Assembly (NCBI GenBank): GCA_029721435.1
Contig: CM056583.1
Coordinates: 58,246,120 to 58,310,119, forward strand
From: Gymnothorax reevesii
Lineage: Eukaryota; Chordata; Actinopteri; Anguilliformes; Muraenidae
Direction of reading: 5' to 3'
Length of the DNA: 64,000 bases
In this document: positions 21,650 through 32,789 of the stretch, in pieces
Position numbering within the stretch: the stretch's first letter is position 1
Layout: every line of letters begins with the position of its first letter
The notes under the pieces: generated by a model
Database searches by the model: none
The model's input: only the letters and a program-made list of their open reading frames with translations
What the model was told of the DNA's origin: nothing
Translations under genes and position numbers: made by a program

Positions 21650-23170
21650 ATAGCACGGTAGCATTACAGCAGCGCAAGATGCTATCACAAAACTTTACCG
21701 GTGCGTTGTTGAGATCACAGTGAAAGCTGAGCTGGCGAGTGCGTGTGGTCTGAGCTAGAGTACTGGAAGATGGGGCATAGGAAAGGTGGCCAGAGTGATC
21801 CCATTGTACAAAGTAGCTGGATATTGAGAAGAGTGTTATGTTCACATTCTGGGTCATGTCCCGCACTGCCAATGGAATCGTTTCATGTCTGCCTTCCAGT
21901 CCACGTCTTGTTTTCTCTGGTGCATGCGCTGCTTCTTCGCTATTGGTTGGCTGCGGTATTTCCTTATTGAATGAAGCATGTTTCATTTCCCTTGAAATTA
22001 TGGTTCATTCCCTTTGGGAAACTCCTGAAAATTGGCCAGATTCCACTCTCCTCTCTATGCTAGATGGTATTATTACCCCAATGGTGGAAAACCAAAATTC
22101 GGCCCTCCCTTCCTCCACCTTGATCGGGGGTGTGGCTTTGGGCTTAAAATCAAGAGATTCTAGCCATTGGAGGGGAGTTCCGTATTTTGAGATCTTGTGT
22201 GCAGAAGGGTGAATAGTCTTTGAATTATGGAGAATCACATGCTGCCTCGCCTCACGTGCTTGGGTCAGTGCATAAGTAGCGGATTTAAGTAGGCGGGGAG
22301 GGATGGCATCTGAGTTCTCTCTGGGCACGCGGTGTGGCCTCCATTTTTCCAGCTACGAATTTATTCTGTCTTTCTAAATTGTGTGTAACTGATAATTAGC
22401 TGAACGTTGATTTGTTTGATCTAAGTTTGTGCCTACCTGGTGATTAATTTATTGTTATTCCTTTCAGCTTGCGTGGTCTCGGTGACTATTAACATTTATA
22501 CATTCTTTATAGCCCCATCTCGGCGGATAGCTAGGGGTATTATCCCCACTGAGGAATGACTGGCCAGTGGCTCGTGTGGGAATTGGTTTTATTAAGTTGG
22601 AGAGACAACCATGATCTACTTACATAAAGGGTTTATATATTGCTTGTTCTGGGGTTTTAGCCTTAAGGAAACCCTTGGACGAAAAGTTGGTTATCCGTTA
22701 AAATTCTCTTTAGGAACCCATGGACATATTTAAATCTGAGTTCGCTGTAGATATATGCCAACAGAGGCTATTGCAGTGATGGCTGACCTTCAACCTCTAA
22801 TCTAACCAACGAACCTAGGATCCGGACATGGTGTTAAAACCCGGTAACATTAATGTAGCGATGGTGGTTGTCTGTTAGGAATTCGAGGTATAAATAAATT
22901 CATGTTTTCTCTTGAGTCTGAGTCATGGTTTTCACAGACTTGTCTGATTGCGTAGCTGCCTCAAGATTCATGCATTGCTGTCCCGAAACTATCAATTCTA
23001 ATTCTAATTTGGAGTCAGATATTTAACGAGGATGTAACTAAATTTGGTAGTCTAAATGTATTATGCAGTCAGATTAATCGTAACCGTTGTGTTTTTATGC
23101 CCCGTCTTTGGACAGAGAAAAATATAAATTTTATTGAGATTCACACTAGCCAGGAAGTTGCTTGAATTAA
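21650..23170 (+). repeat. Unclassified repeat, related to 53.6-54.3 kb
   Basis: This region shares collinear words with 53738-54310. TAAGTTTGTGCCTACCTGG (22427-22445) corresponds to TAAGCTTGTACCTGCCTGG. TATTCCTTTCAGCTTG corresponds to TATTCCTTTTCAGCTCG. The word TTTGGAGTCAGAT also recurs, followed by an AACTAAATTT motif. The CCTTTCAG words resemble splice acceptors. The upstream part contains an inverted CCAAT box (CTATTGGTTGGCTG) and GC-rich DNA. It could be an LTR and leader of an unrecognised retroelement. No protein supports a class. Confidence 0.45.
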
Positions 23171-24084
23171 CGCCAGCCACAAAGAACACGTGAGACCTTC
23201 AGCCCTCTGCAATGTCCATCCTTGGTGTTGTTTCGAGGGGTTTTACAATGTCTGTTATTTTCACCAAAAAAAGTCTATTTTGCAAGAGATGCAGGGTGAT
23301 TTCGTTAGTTATTTCTAGCATTGGGGCTATTTTAGTCAAGTCAATTTCCACTTGGGTGAGGGATGGGGAGTGAAATATCCTGCAGCTGCTCACAAATGCT
23401 GAATTTCTAGTATTGATACTAAATTTTAAACCCCCTTCTCTCAAATAAAACCCCCCAAAATATATTGGCGCCTCCTTTTGAAATCGTTGTGGCAAATAAA
23501 TAGCCGAAAAAAGTGGAGGTTGGATACAGAATTCTTTCCTCCTGATGATTCAGACAAAGCACAATCAATCAGTCTTCTCCTACAAACTAAAAACCATTAA
23601 CTCCTTTGACGCAACATAGACTTGAAAGGCTATATTGGCAAGATATTGTCAAGGTCAATCCTCAATGTTATTGTTTTTGTTTTGGTATGTCTTGGCCTTG
23701 TGTTTTATGTGTATTGGGAGGAGTGGGGCCATGAGCCACTTCTCCATTGATGTACGCTGTGCAATTTAAATATTTCGTTGTTGATTCACATTGAATTGCA
23801 AACCATGCTACAGCATGTTCTTTATTTAATGATAAATAGTTGAGCCAGGGATCTTGCTCTAAATTGGTCTAATATAATTTGGAAAAAATGTGTCAGGTGG
23901 CTCATAGTGCCTCAACTTTAGGGTGCCTTGAGCCAGTACACTAACATCCTGTTTTCTCAAAAAGATCACTGTATTTGCTATTACTACAATGACAGTGCAT
24001 CTCTACAATTTGCTTTTATGACTATGGAGTAAAATTACTGCCAAAACCTAATATACAAACTGATCATGCTTTACAAATGCATTA
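23171..24084. other. Non-coding, nothing recognised
   Basis: No coding signature or named repeat is visible in this stretch. Confidence 0.4.
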
Positions 24085-24480
24085 CAACACAATGGCCCTC
24101 ATTTATCAAACTTGTGCAAGATCTGGTGTAGATTCTGGTGTAAATATCAGCATTCGCCAGGTGTCATGTCTGATTTACTAAAAGTGTGTAAGTCGCTGAT
24201 TTCGGTGTAGGACTGGCGTGGCGTTGATAAATCCGGCGGCTGAAACTATTGTAATTTACATGACACGCCCCTAAAAATACATGCTCTGGGAGGCATAGTC
24301 CTGCCCACTTTACGACATGGACTCTCGAAAGACAGCAAAGATGAAGAACTTCACTGAGGAAAAAATACAAATTATCATCCCCGCAATACCCCACCTTACA
24401 GTCTGTTCCAAACAACACAAAATAAATAAAGCTCAACTGATAATCCAGTTCCGAGCTTACCACAGTTCGGATTGACGGAG
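24085..24480 (+). mobile_element. PIF/Harbinger-like fragment with Myb-type ORF start
   Basis: The left end CATTTATCAAACTTG, preceded by GGCCCTC, is the familiar inverted terminus of fish Harbinger elements, and TACATGACACGCCCCTAA follows at the position I would expect. From the ATG at 24304 a short reading gives MDSRKTAKMKNFTEEKIQII. This resembles the start of the Myb/SANT-like DNA-binding protein encoded by these elements (K-N-F-T-E signature). It breaks down within about 50 codons. No matching right terminus was found, so this is a truncated copy. Confidence 0.5.
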
Positions 24481-26169
24481 TGAAACCTGGCAGTGGACCA
24501 AACCGCGACGTCTTTGCTCACCGACAATAAAACAAATGTTGATGTCCACAAAAACAACACAAGTACTCACAACCCTCGGAGCGTCGGTCAAGTGAGTAAA
24601 AGTCAAGCCCAGTGGTGTTATCAATTACAGGTAAGAGGAACAAATCCCCCAACTTGTGTCGCAGAATGCGTTCCTCCTGGCAGATCACAGGGAGGCGAGG
24701 TTGAAAAAGTCAGTATCCACATGAACACTGGTCTCCGCCTTCACTCTATAGATTTTCCGAAAAGCTGGATTTGGATTTTGCGGGTTGCATGCAGTTTGTG
24801 ATTGGGTTAAGGAAATTTGTGGGAGTAAACGGTAGGAGGCACAAATGGACTGTTTGACAGGTGGGCAGCGATGTAGTGCTTTCAAGAAGATCTGGACATG
24901 AAAATGAAATATTGAAAACATGTTTTGGTATGGGGACTGTAGGCAATGTTTTAGTCAATCAGTCCATGTTCTAGCCATGTCAGCTAGCGCGATGAGCAGA
25001 TGAGAACAGCCTGGTGAAACTAAAGAAATAGCCTACTTACAGATGAGAATGCCATAAGCCTATGCAAACTTTCCGGTGAGCAAGAGCGGTATAGCAGTAG
25101 CATATGGGATTCGTTTAACTTTTTTCCTGAGGCGTGGCTATTGCTGAGAGCGAGAGCGCAAACCTTTTTTTCCTGAGGCGTGGCTATAGCTGGGAGCGAG
25201 AGCGCGACAGGCTAGATAGGTCACACAGGCGTATGGGATTATACCTTATTGAAAATTAAACGAAAAAGTTTCAAAATGTAGGATGCACACCATCGTGCCA
25301 TATCCAAAAGCTTAGGCCGATCTGACGAACAGTCAGAGAGATATGCGAGCCGCAGACACACAAACAGATGCTTCTTGCTTTATCGATAGATATCTGACTG
25401 GATGAGCATCTGACATATCACACTGCATATCTGTCAAGCCATGCATTGCATTTAATCAAATTGATTGTAATTGTCAGCTGTCTGGCTTGACAAGCAGGTT
25501 GTCTCAAAATATAATTTTGATTAATTTCTCAACACAGGTTTCTTATTTTTTTATTAATTTAGCCTATTTATTCATTTTACCAATATGAGGTTAGCATGAC
25601 GTCCGCATCGCTGCATTTGGTTTATTAATCATTTTGACTGCTGCACTCATTTCTGCAGGTTGTAAGCTGGTTTCAAATCTGCGAACACCTGGTCAGACCC
25701 AAAAGCTAGCTCATGCAACTGTTTGTCCACTGTTGTAGAGTGTAGCTTTTATATTGCTTTGATTTCTGGTCATATACGTTACAGCATCTCTACGTCATTA
25801 ATGGAAAGCTTCCTGATGTTGGTGTTGGTGATCAGCATGTTGTATGAGGTGTTGGGAAACAGGATTTTTGGGTATTTGCAAATTGAGGTGAGCCAGACGG
25901 TTTGATCAATAGGTATTGCATGTGTATTAGGAGATAAAGAAAAGTCGTTTGGTCTGACAGGACATATCACCTATTTTTTACTTCCAGCTGGGATCTCCAT
26001 TGTCTTCAGTTCCGACAGGACATGATATGCACTGGTGTCTTTTCACTGAAGGTTCTGTATGCCCACATATGGAGCTCACTTCCGACGGTTGGGAGTCCAT
26101 TGAACCAATAAATTTGAGAGGCTCGGGAGAGGCCCAATTGTAGAATATTCCTTTTTATCAATGTGTAAA
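24481..26169. other. Non-coding, one short tandem duplication
   Basis: The only clear structure is at 25120-25205: two copies of a roughly 48-bp unit containing CCTGAGGCGTGGCTAT and GGGAGCGAGAGCGC. The rest is not assignable. Confidence 0.45.
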
Positions 26170-26405
26170 CCCCAGGACCAATCAGCAACAACGTCTGATG
26201 ACATTAAAGAAATCATATGCAAATATTTGTACTTTCAACATGTATAAAGTTTCTGACAAAATTAAGGAATTTTGAACTCTGCATCACGCTGTTGTTTCCA
26301 CGGCCGGCTGTGTAATAAACTTTTTCCTGCTTTTGCTACAAACATCGGAGCCTGCTTCTTCATCGGGACAACGTTCTTGGTTTTTTATTAATTTACCAAC
26401 AGAGG
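26170..26405 (+). repeat. Possible LTR end with octamer, TATA and polyA signals
   Basis: In order: CATATGCAAATATTTG (an ATGCAAAT octamer), CATGTATAAAGTTTC (TATA-like), a roughly 75-bp gap, then TGTGTAATAAACTTTTTCC (an AATAAA polyadenylation signal) and a TTGCTACAAACATCGGAGCC tail. This compact promoter-to-polyA layout is characteristic of retroviral-type LTRs. No internal region, PBS or duplicated copy is present, so it would be a solo LTR with unmapped ends. Confidence 0.4.
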
Positions 26406-26552
26406 TTTAGGCAAATGCAAAAATTTCGCTAAAGAGATTTTGCGATAAATCAAAATGGGATCTGCATTTTTGGTTAACCTCTTTGTATCTCTCAAATCAA
26501 TTCTAGTTTTGTTAAATTGGATATGTAAGACAACACCTGGGTCCATTTAGAG

Positions 26553-26745
26553 CAGTAGTCTCCAACCCTGTTCCTGGAGAGCTACCATCCTGAAGGTTTT
26601 CACTCCAAGCAAAGCAAACCACACCTGCTTTCCCAGTCAGAAATCTTGATGAGCTGCTAATGAGCTGAAACAGATGTGTTGAATTAGGGTTGGAGTAGAA
26701 ACCTACAGGATGGTAGCTCTCCAGGAACAGGGTTGGAGACCCCTG
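26553..26745. mobile_element. Foldback hAT MITE, TSD ATTTAGAG
   Basis: The two halves are inverted copies. CAACCCTGTTCCTGGAGAGC near the left mirrors GCTCTCCAGGAACAGGGTTG at the right, and ACCATCCTGAAGG mirrors CCTACAGGATGGT. An exact 8-bp duplication ATTTAGAG sits at 26545-26552 and 26746-26753. At 193 bp with no ORF it is a miniature non-autonomous element. Confidence 0.93.
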
Positions 26746-26753
26746 ATTTAGAG

Positions 26754-27540
26754 CAAACCAGTTAGGAACTGTTATAGGCATACTCAGAGGAAATCAAAGC
26801 AGAAGAAAGGTTAAATATCTCTCAACGTCCTGTAGCGAGGACGGGCACATTATGCATTTGCAAAAATCAAATATGGATGGCCAAAAGTTTGTTTATTTGA
26901 CATTTGATTTGTAATCTCACTTTTAGATACACATTTATATTTTTGTATTTCTTGCCATTGGTGAGTGCATTTGACATTTTAATTGCCTTGTCTGTATCCT
27001 CATTCAAATTCAATCCACCACACTGAGGTATAAATTAGAGCGGGGCACTTAAATGTCAGGAGGTATTGACTGAAGCTGACTTGAGGGCCTTTTAGTCAGT
27101 AAAGTGCTCCAGAGCAACTGTGGGCTTGAGTTAATTTGCCGGCTGGTTACACGTGTGTCCTGGCCATATCACTGGAATCTGTCAGGCACGTTACACATTT
27201 AAATATTTCAATTATCTTCTGCATTGCAGGTTAAAACCCCTGACAGTTTTGTTGGACATGTGGACGCAGGGGAATGGTGACCTATTAAATGTTCTGCAAC
27301 ATGCTGAAAGCTGCTCACTCATGGTTCAGTTGCAAATCAAATAATCAGTTTGCTCCTTGCATATTTTGATTTATTTTCAACAGCTACAGTCTTGGTTTGC
27401 TCCAAAGGTTTCCCCACCCTGAGTATCCTTTGCCTGCAATTTCATGACCGCATTTCAATTTCTCATTTGTCACTCCTCTTTTCCCTTGTGCCAGATCTGG
27501 AAAATATTGGGGTTGTCTTCCATTAAGCAGATTCCAATTC
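26754..27540. other. Non-coding, unique-looking
   Basis: No gene or repeat is recognised. 27040-27140 looks non-repetitive. Confidence 0.4.
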
Positions 27541-27544
27541 AGTG

Positions 27545-27940
27545 ACATTAGTGTGAAAAAGTATTTGCCATCCTCCTGACTTCTTCTATTCTTGCATACA
27601 GCATTTGCACATTTCAATGTTTCAGATCAGGCATGATTACTAGCAGCCCTGTTGAATCTAAACATCACTTAAATCGAATTTGAAGAAGGCAAAATGCAGC
27701 AAATGATTCCAAAATCTAGCAAATTCAAGACCAGATGGTAAGTCATTGACATCAGAAAAGGGGCACAAAGCCATTACTAAGGCTCTGGGACTCCAGCTAA
27801 TCATGGTGAAAGCCATCATCTACAAATTGAGAAAACATTGAACATCACTGAACCTTCCCAGGAGTGGCTGGTCTTCCAAGATTCCTCCAAGAGCAAAAAT
27901 GACTCATCCAGCAGGTCACAAAAGAACCCAGACTAATACC
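27545..27940 (+). pseudogene. Tc1-like element, 5' half with DNA-binding domain
   Basis: It begins with GTGTGAAAAAGTATTTGCC, a start I know from a fish Tc1 family. From about 27765 a broken frame gives KAITKALGLQLIMVKAIIYK, then LNLPRSGWSSKIPPRAKM. This matches the Tc1 paired-like helix-turn-helix region and the GRPPK-like linker (RSGRPTKITPRA in family members). The similarity ends near 27940, before the catalytic domain. A stop in the recognition helix region disables it. Confidence 0.8.
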
Positions 27941-28067
27941 CCCATTCCACACAACCGTTCAAGCTACCGTTCCCATACCAATCAAGGAATGGTAGGCATA
28001 TTGACATTTTAAGTCTTTTATGCGCAGAGGAAAACGTTGCAATTCAATGTGAAACAATATGCTATCA

Positions 28068-28868
28068 AAAACTAGGCTTATGCCGTCGGAGGCAACAGCT
28101 GGGAGTATATCCCCGAACGCCCCCAATCCTCCAATTCCCCAATCCTTGAGCAGACCTTGAATAGACTTTCATTTGAACTTAATTTCAGAGCAAATGGTTC
28201 TGAAGATATAGCCATAATGGTAATTTTCCATCAAAAAGTGCCACCTGGTGGCAAAATATTGAACCATACAGGTATGATGTCATCATGTGACATGTTATGA
28301 GGTCATGACCTTGCAGTTGCACATAGTTTCATGTCAATTGGAGAAATAGTTCCAAAGATATAGCAAAAATGGTGAATTTTATGTGACAAAGCTCCACCTT
28401 GTGTCAAAATTTTGAACCAAACAGTTATAATGTCATCGTGGGACACATCATCAGGTCAAGACCTTTCATTTGCACTTGATTTGAGGTCAATCGGACAAAT
28501 ATTTCCAGAGATATGATAAAAACAGTGATTTTTCCAGTTTTTGGCCCCTGGTGGCCAATCTAGATATTGTAATTTAATGCAATAAATGTAATAATATGCA
28601 AAACTTGGAATTTCTAATTGAAATATTACTGCAGTTATCGTATTAACAGTGAAATCAGTTTTTGGCCCCTGGTGGCCAATCTAGACATTGTAAATTGTCC
28701 AAAATCAAATCAGTTCTTCCTCTTTATGATACTTACTCATGTGCAAAATTTGGAATTTGTAATTGAAATATCACTGAAGTTATCGCGTAAACACGTAGTG
28801 CGGCGGCGGCGGCGGTCGGACCAAAAACATAATATGCCCCGGAACGCCATTCGGCGTTCGGGGATATA
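28068..28868 (+). mobile_element. Repeat Z, copy 1
   Basis: It has inverted termini at ATCCCCGAACGCC (about 28118) and GGCGTTCGGGGAT (to 28865), with an outer arm AAAACTAGGCTTATG at its left. The body carries GGCCCCTGGTGGCC twice, because about 125 bp (28515-28645 and 28650-28790) is tandemly duplicated with divergence. It also has a (CGG)n block at 28800-28816 and GTGCCACCTGGTGG at 28238-28251. An inverted second copy is at 36174-36841. No ORF was found. It is a non-autonomous interspersed repeat of unassigned class. Confidence 0.85.
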
Positions 28869-31083
28869 ATAACTTTTAAGGTCACTGCCAATTTGTCTAA
28901 GCAACTGTTACTAAGTAGACAAAGTGTGTGAGAAGATTAGGCAATTAAACACTGAAAGGTGAGATTACCACCAATGGACTGCTACTGGATATGACATTTT
29001 ATATAGAAATGCTGGGTTCTGCTGATGCTGGTTGGCGCCGTCAGCCCCGACCAGCATTCTGAATCCACCGACCACCACTGAGCCCAGAAAATGTTTTTCC
29101 TGTCCGGCACTGCTTTTTTTTTTTAAATCTGTTAAAATAAATGCATCCAGTGTCCAATAAAACTGCGAGAAACAAAACATAAATGATCCTAAATATGCTC
29201 CCCCCTTCTGTTATCGTCAGACTAGTGAACTTTCGTGTTGGACCCGCACCCCGGCATGGCCAATCATCTGCACCGGTCGTCATAACAATCATCGATGCCT
29301 CGACTAGTTCTGCGGTGTTACAATGTATACTGTACATGCATTATGCATTGTCCCACATGCGTGTGGCTCACTTGCAGACGGCTGGCGGAGAGATGGCCTA
29401 AGGATTAGGGCTCAATTGACAGATTTTTTGGGTGAGATTCAATGTTGCACTTCTAGACAAGATAATCATTAGATCATATTTTCCCAGTGTTTGGAAAAAG
29501 GCCAATAAATTCATAGCAAGGCAAGGCAGCAGCAGCACCCATGGAGTTTTAAGGGTGTGTCCAATTCTGTTAGCATAACAAAGCCGGCTGGCTGGCCTCG
29601 CATTGATGTGATGTGCATACAGAATTCATACAGATAGCCATAGACTTTCTTCTTGATTGCTTCCTGATGTTTTGTGCTGCTTATCATGTTAAGGTGCCAT
29701 TGCTCAACCCAAGGAAATGTACACCTACTGGCTACAACATGGTAATTTCATTTCTATTTACAGGCCGAACAAGTCCTTCCGTACCATGAGTGATTATGAA
29801 GAAGCATCATTTTATATAGCAAAAGGCCCCTAAGTCCTGAGCCAGTGCAACCAAGTCCATCAGTTAGCTCTAGTCATGCTAGTGAGAGTGACTGCGATGA
29901 AGAGGGCTAAGACGTAGGCCTATCAGTTACTGCCATTGTTGAGCTGACTCTCACGAAAACAGCCTTGTCAACCAAATGTAGGGCTCATAAGAAAAAAACA
30001 CAGAGAAAGCTCAATGTAAGGGCAAAAAGAAAAAGGCTCCACAGGCGTAGAGATTTAATCCCGACTGAATGAACGGTCGCCCATGGTTAAAAAATGAACT
30101 CGGGTTGGGATGTTTTGTTTAATATGTCAACGTTATAACAAGATGCCCTTTTACAGACCAACCTGGAATACCGCCCCCGGCTTAAAAATGAGGGAGTCGT
30201 CTGGAGCTGGGAGTGACCTAAAGCATGTAGGACAAGGGGTACGCCAGGAGAGGTTTGGGAAACACCGTCCTAGGCTATTAACCAAGAAAACAGATATTAT
30301 TGTGCTCATGGACAGCAACCCATAAGGGTTCATCAGTGTGGAGCAGAGAAGTTCTGTGCATGACAGAGTATGACAGAACTGAACTCAACAGAACAGATAG
30401 TAACACTTAACATTAGTAAATGTAGTATGAGCCATGAACTATCCATCACTTGAAAGTAAACTAATGGGTCTACTTATAATTTACAAATGTACTAATGGTG
30501 TTCATGTCAACCAAGGTATTAATTAATACATTATTGAATAGTTTGATAGTTTCCGGTGTTATGTAAGGGGATGTTTTCAACTTCATAATAAGGATGTTAT
30601 AGAGTATTAATAGATAGTAAGTTTGTGAGGAAGCTGCAGGCATCCCCTCACTAACAGGTGCACAGTTCCAGTGTTTATATTATATTCATGCACTTGGTTA
30701 TGGTTTTAAGGTGTTGTCTGTTTTGTTTACTTTGTGTCAATTTACTGAATAAGGATCCTATTCAGTTAATGGACACAGTATGCATTGTGGGTCTGATCTC
30801 GCTTTCTTTTCTGAGGTATTTCCTGGAACCAACATTTTCATGGAGGCGCGCCCATGAGTGTGTTGCTGACGAGGGCCTGGTGTGTTCAATCAGCCTCAGA
30901 GGGGCAAACCAAATGGACTGCAGAGAGAGGGGGGGAGGTTGACTGTGGATTAGGTTGTGTTGCTATATTGTGTTATGGTTTAAGTTGAGATTAATGAGTT
31001 TGTAAAATATGTAAAGATCTTTATATTGTCTTGTCCAGGAGTGTAATGTTATTGGAATGTCACTGTAATTGTGCATGTGTTAA
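28869..31083. other. Non-coding, possible decayed elements
   Basis: No gene is assignable. 29765-29910 reads like a fragment of a coding exon preceded by TTTATTTACAG, but stops intervene and no family can be named. The rest is unclassified. Confidence 0.35.
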
Positions 31084-31254
31084 CCCTCCTATTATCCTCA
31101 AATATTACTAACACATTTTACCCTTGGGGTCAATTTGACCTCAGGGATATTGGCCTCCAGGAAATGATTTACATAAAATTGTTGACCAAGTTTTTGCGTC
31201 AGCCATTTTATTTGCTGAATACATAAATATCCCCTTGATAATGAAATTTGTCAG

Positions 31255-31470
31255 TGAGATGACCTGTCCTCCAGCGCTACCATCAGGCCAAACCTTTAAA
31301 TTAGAATTTATGTATCTTGAAAAGTTTTCATACAAATCTTCTCAAATTAACTGACAACATTATTGACCACAAGAGGATGAAGCCTATTGGTTTTGGTGAT
31401 GATATGACCTTTCCTGTAGCGCCACCATCAGGTCAAACTTCAGTTTTAGAGTTAATGTATCTTAATTCTA
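31255..31470 (+). repeat. Two tandem copies of a CAGCGC(T/C)ACCATCAGG unit
   Basis: GATGACCTGTCCTCCAGCG, followed by CTACCATCAGGCCAAACC, recurs about 145 bp later as ATGACCTTTCCTGTAGCG, followed by CCACCATCAGGTCAAAC. Each copy is followed by a TTAGA.TT.ATGTATCTT motif. It lies inside the piggyBac. Confidence 0.6.
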
Positions 31471-31479
31471 ACTTCCTAA

Positions 31480-31608
31480 CTTAATTCTAACTTCCCACGC
31501 AAACACGGGGAGAACATGCAAACTCCACACAGAAAGGCCCCAGGCCGGATTCGAACCCACGACCCTCTTGCTGTGAGGTAGTAGTGCTAACCACTATTGA
31601 TTTATGTT
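31480..31608 (-). mobile_element. tRNA-derived SINE fragment
   Basis: CACGGGGAGAACATGCAAAC, then GGATTCGAACCCACGACC and GTAGTGCTAACCACTA, is a widespread fish repeat. On the minus strand it gives TAGTGGTTAGCAC (A box) and GGTTCGAATCC (B box), the RNA polymerase III promoter of tRNA-type SINEs. It is a fragment inside the piggyBac. Confidence 0.75.
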
Positions 31609-31662
31609 GGTGAACCCCCCCCCATTACTCTAATAAACATATCCATTTTTTTATCTATTTTC

Positions 31663-31899
31663 TTAAATAATCTTAGCAGCGCTGAGTCTACCCCGCTGTT
31701 GAAGTGGGGAAAGGGACTGTATTATCTTCCCATTTTTGGAAGGGAATGCGTCTGCTGGTGATTTAGACACAAAAGGAGGGTCAACAGTGTCATTCTCATC
31801 AGATGAGAGTGCCTCAAAATCAGGGTCCTCCGAAACACAATCCTCTTTCTCAGACACATTCTCCTCTATGTCACATTCACTGTCAAAGAGCTGTTCCAA
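31663..31899 (-). pseudogene. piggyBac transposase N-terminal fragment
   Basis: This 78-codon frame starts MEQLFDSECDIEENVSEKED, continues with a strongly acidic Ser/Asp/Glu-rich stretch, then PSKNGKIIQSLSPLQQRGRL and SAAKII. That is the normal N-terminus of piggyBac-type transposases: an acidic tail, then a basic segment ending in a GR..A.NI motif just before the dimerisation domain. The DDD catalytic domain and the Cys-rich C-terminus are missing. The start codon lies just inside the right half of the element on its minus strand. Confidence 0.78.
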
Positions 31900-32789
31900 A
31901 CATCATGGACAGTAAGCGTTTTACCAGAGGACATTTTCAAGTGAGAGCACGTGCAGATTGCAATATGCACATAGCACAATGATGAATGATTTGGATAGAG
32001 GGCTGCCATGCAAGCTCTCAAATGTTTTCTCCTCCCTTATTTTGCATGAACTACCAATGTCCTTGTGAGAATACCCACCCTCCACAGTGCGGGAAATATC
32101 AGTTCTACTTCGGCAGGTGTGAGTACAGTAGGTTACACATACACACAGGTGCACACAGCTTCATGCCCATGGTGCGGGAAAGTTCTCGTTAGCAGCAAAG
32201 ATAGACATGCTGCTAAGAGTGTCCCACCAAACATACAGTCAGCAATGTTGAAGACATAAAGTCATTATTTGAGCTCTTCATATAACCATCATTTGAAAAT
32301 ATTGTAGCTGAGATGATAGTTTTACAGGGGAGGCATGTGTAGTTAAAAAGACTTGGATGTGAGCAGCTTGCAAGCCTACAGTGGCTTCCTCATTTTGGCT
32401 GGGGTTCACAAGTGAAGTTGTTTCCCACATTCCCACACCAGGAGAAGTATCAAAGTTCTCGTGGGAAAAGTTGTTTTCCCCACCCCCCTGTCTCAAATGT
32501 ATCAACTCTGCACCTGCAGGTGTGGAGATGTTAGGTCACACACACAGACAGACAAGTTTTATACAGCTAAAACAGCGTGGGGTCAAATTGGCCCCAGAGG
32601 AACACCAATGCCTGCAATATGTGCTCAGCACATTGAAAAAATACCATGATAATTTTATGCTTGATCAGTTGTCCCCATCAAATTAGGAAAAGTCATCAAA
32701 TATGAAGCCAAATAATAAAAGTCAACTATTATTTTTTTGAACGATAAACATTGAATGGGGTCAAATTGACCCCAAGGATAATAGGAGGG

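Larger units (their letters stand above)
31084..32789 (-). mobile_element. Defective piggyBac transposon flanked by TTAA
   Basis: The termini are inverted: CCCTCCTATTATCC at 31084 and GGATAATAGGAGGG ending 32789. Each is bordered by TTAA (31080-31083 and 32790-32793), the piggyBac target. The inner terminal region carries the palindrome GGGGTCAAATTGACCCC at 32757-32773 and GGGGTCAATTTGACCTC at 31126-31142. The only transposase part is the N-terminal ORF at 31663-31899 on the minus strand, so it is an internally deleted copy. A SINE fragment and a local duplication lie inside. Confidence 0.92.

Noticed and set aside
21411..21688. ORFs through the TG tract
   Set aside because: They encode only alternating Cys-Val or His-Thr and result from the microsatellite.
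21838..22212. 124-codon plus ORF and an overlapping 107-codon minus ORF at 22005-22328
   Set aside because: No domain signature, and both lie in the unclassified repeat and overlap each other, so chance is likeliest.
31540..31608. A tRNA gene on the minus strand
   Set aside because: Box A and B words are present, but no cloverleaf stems pair, and the context is a common SINE.
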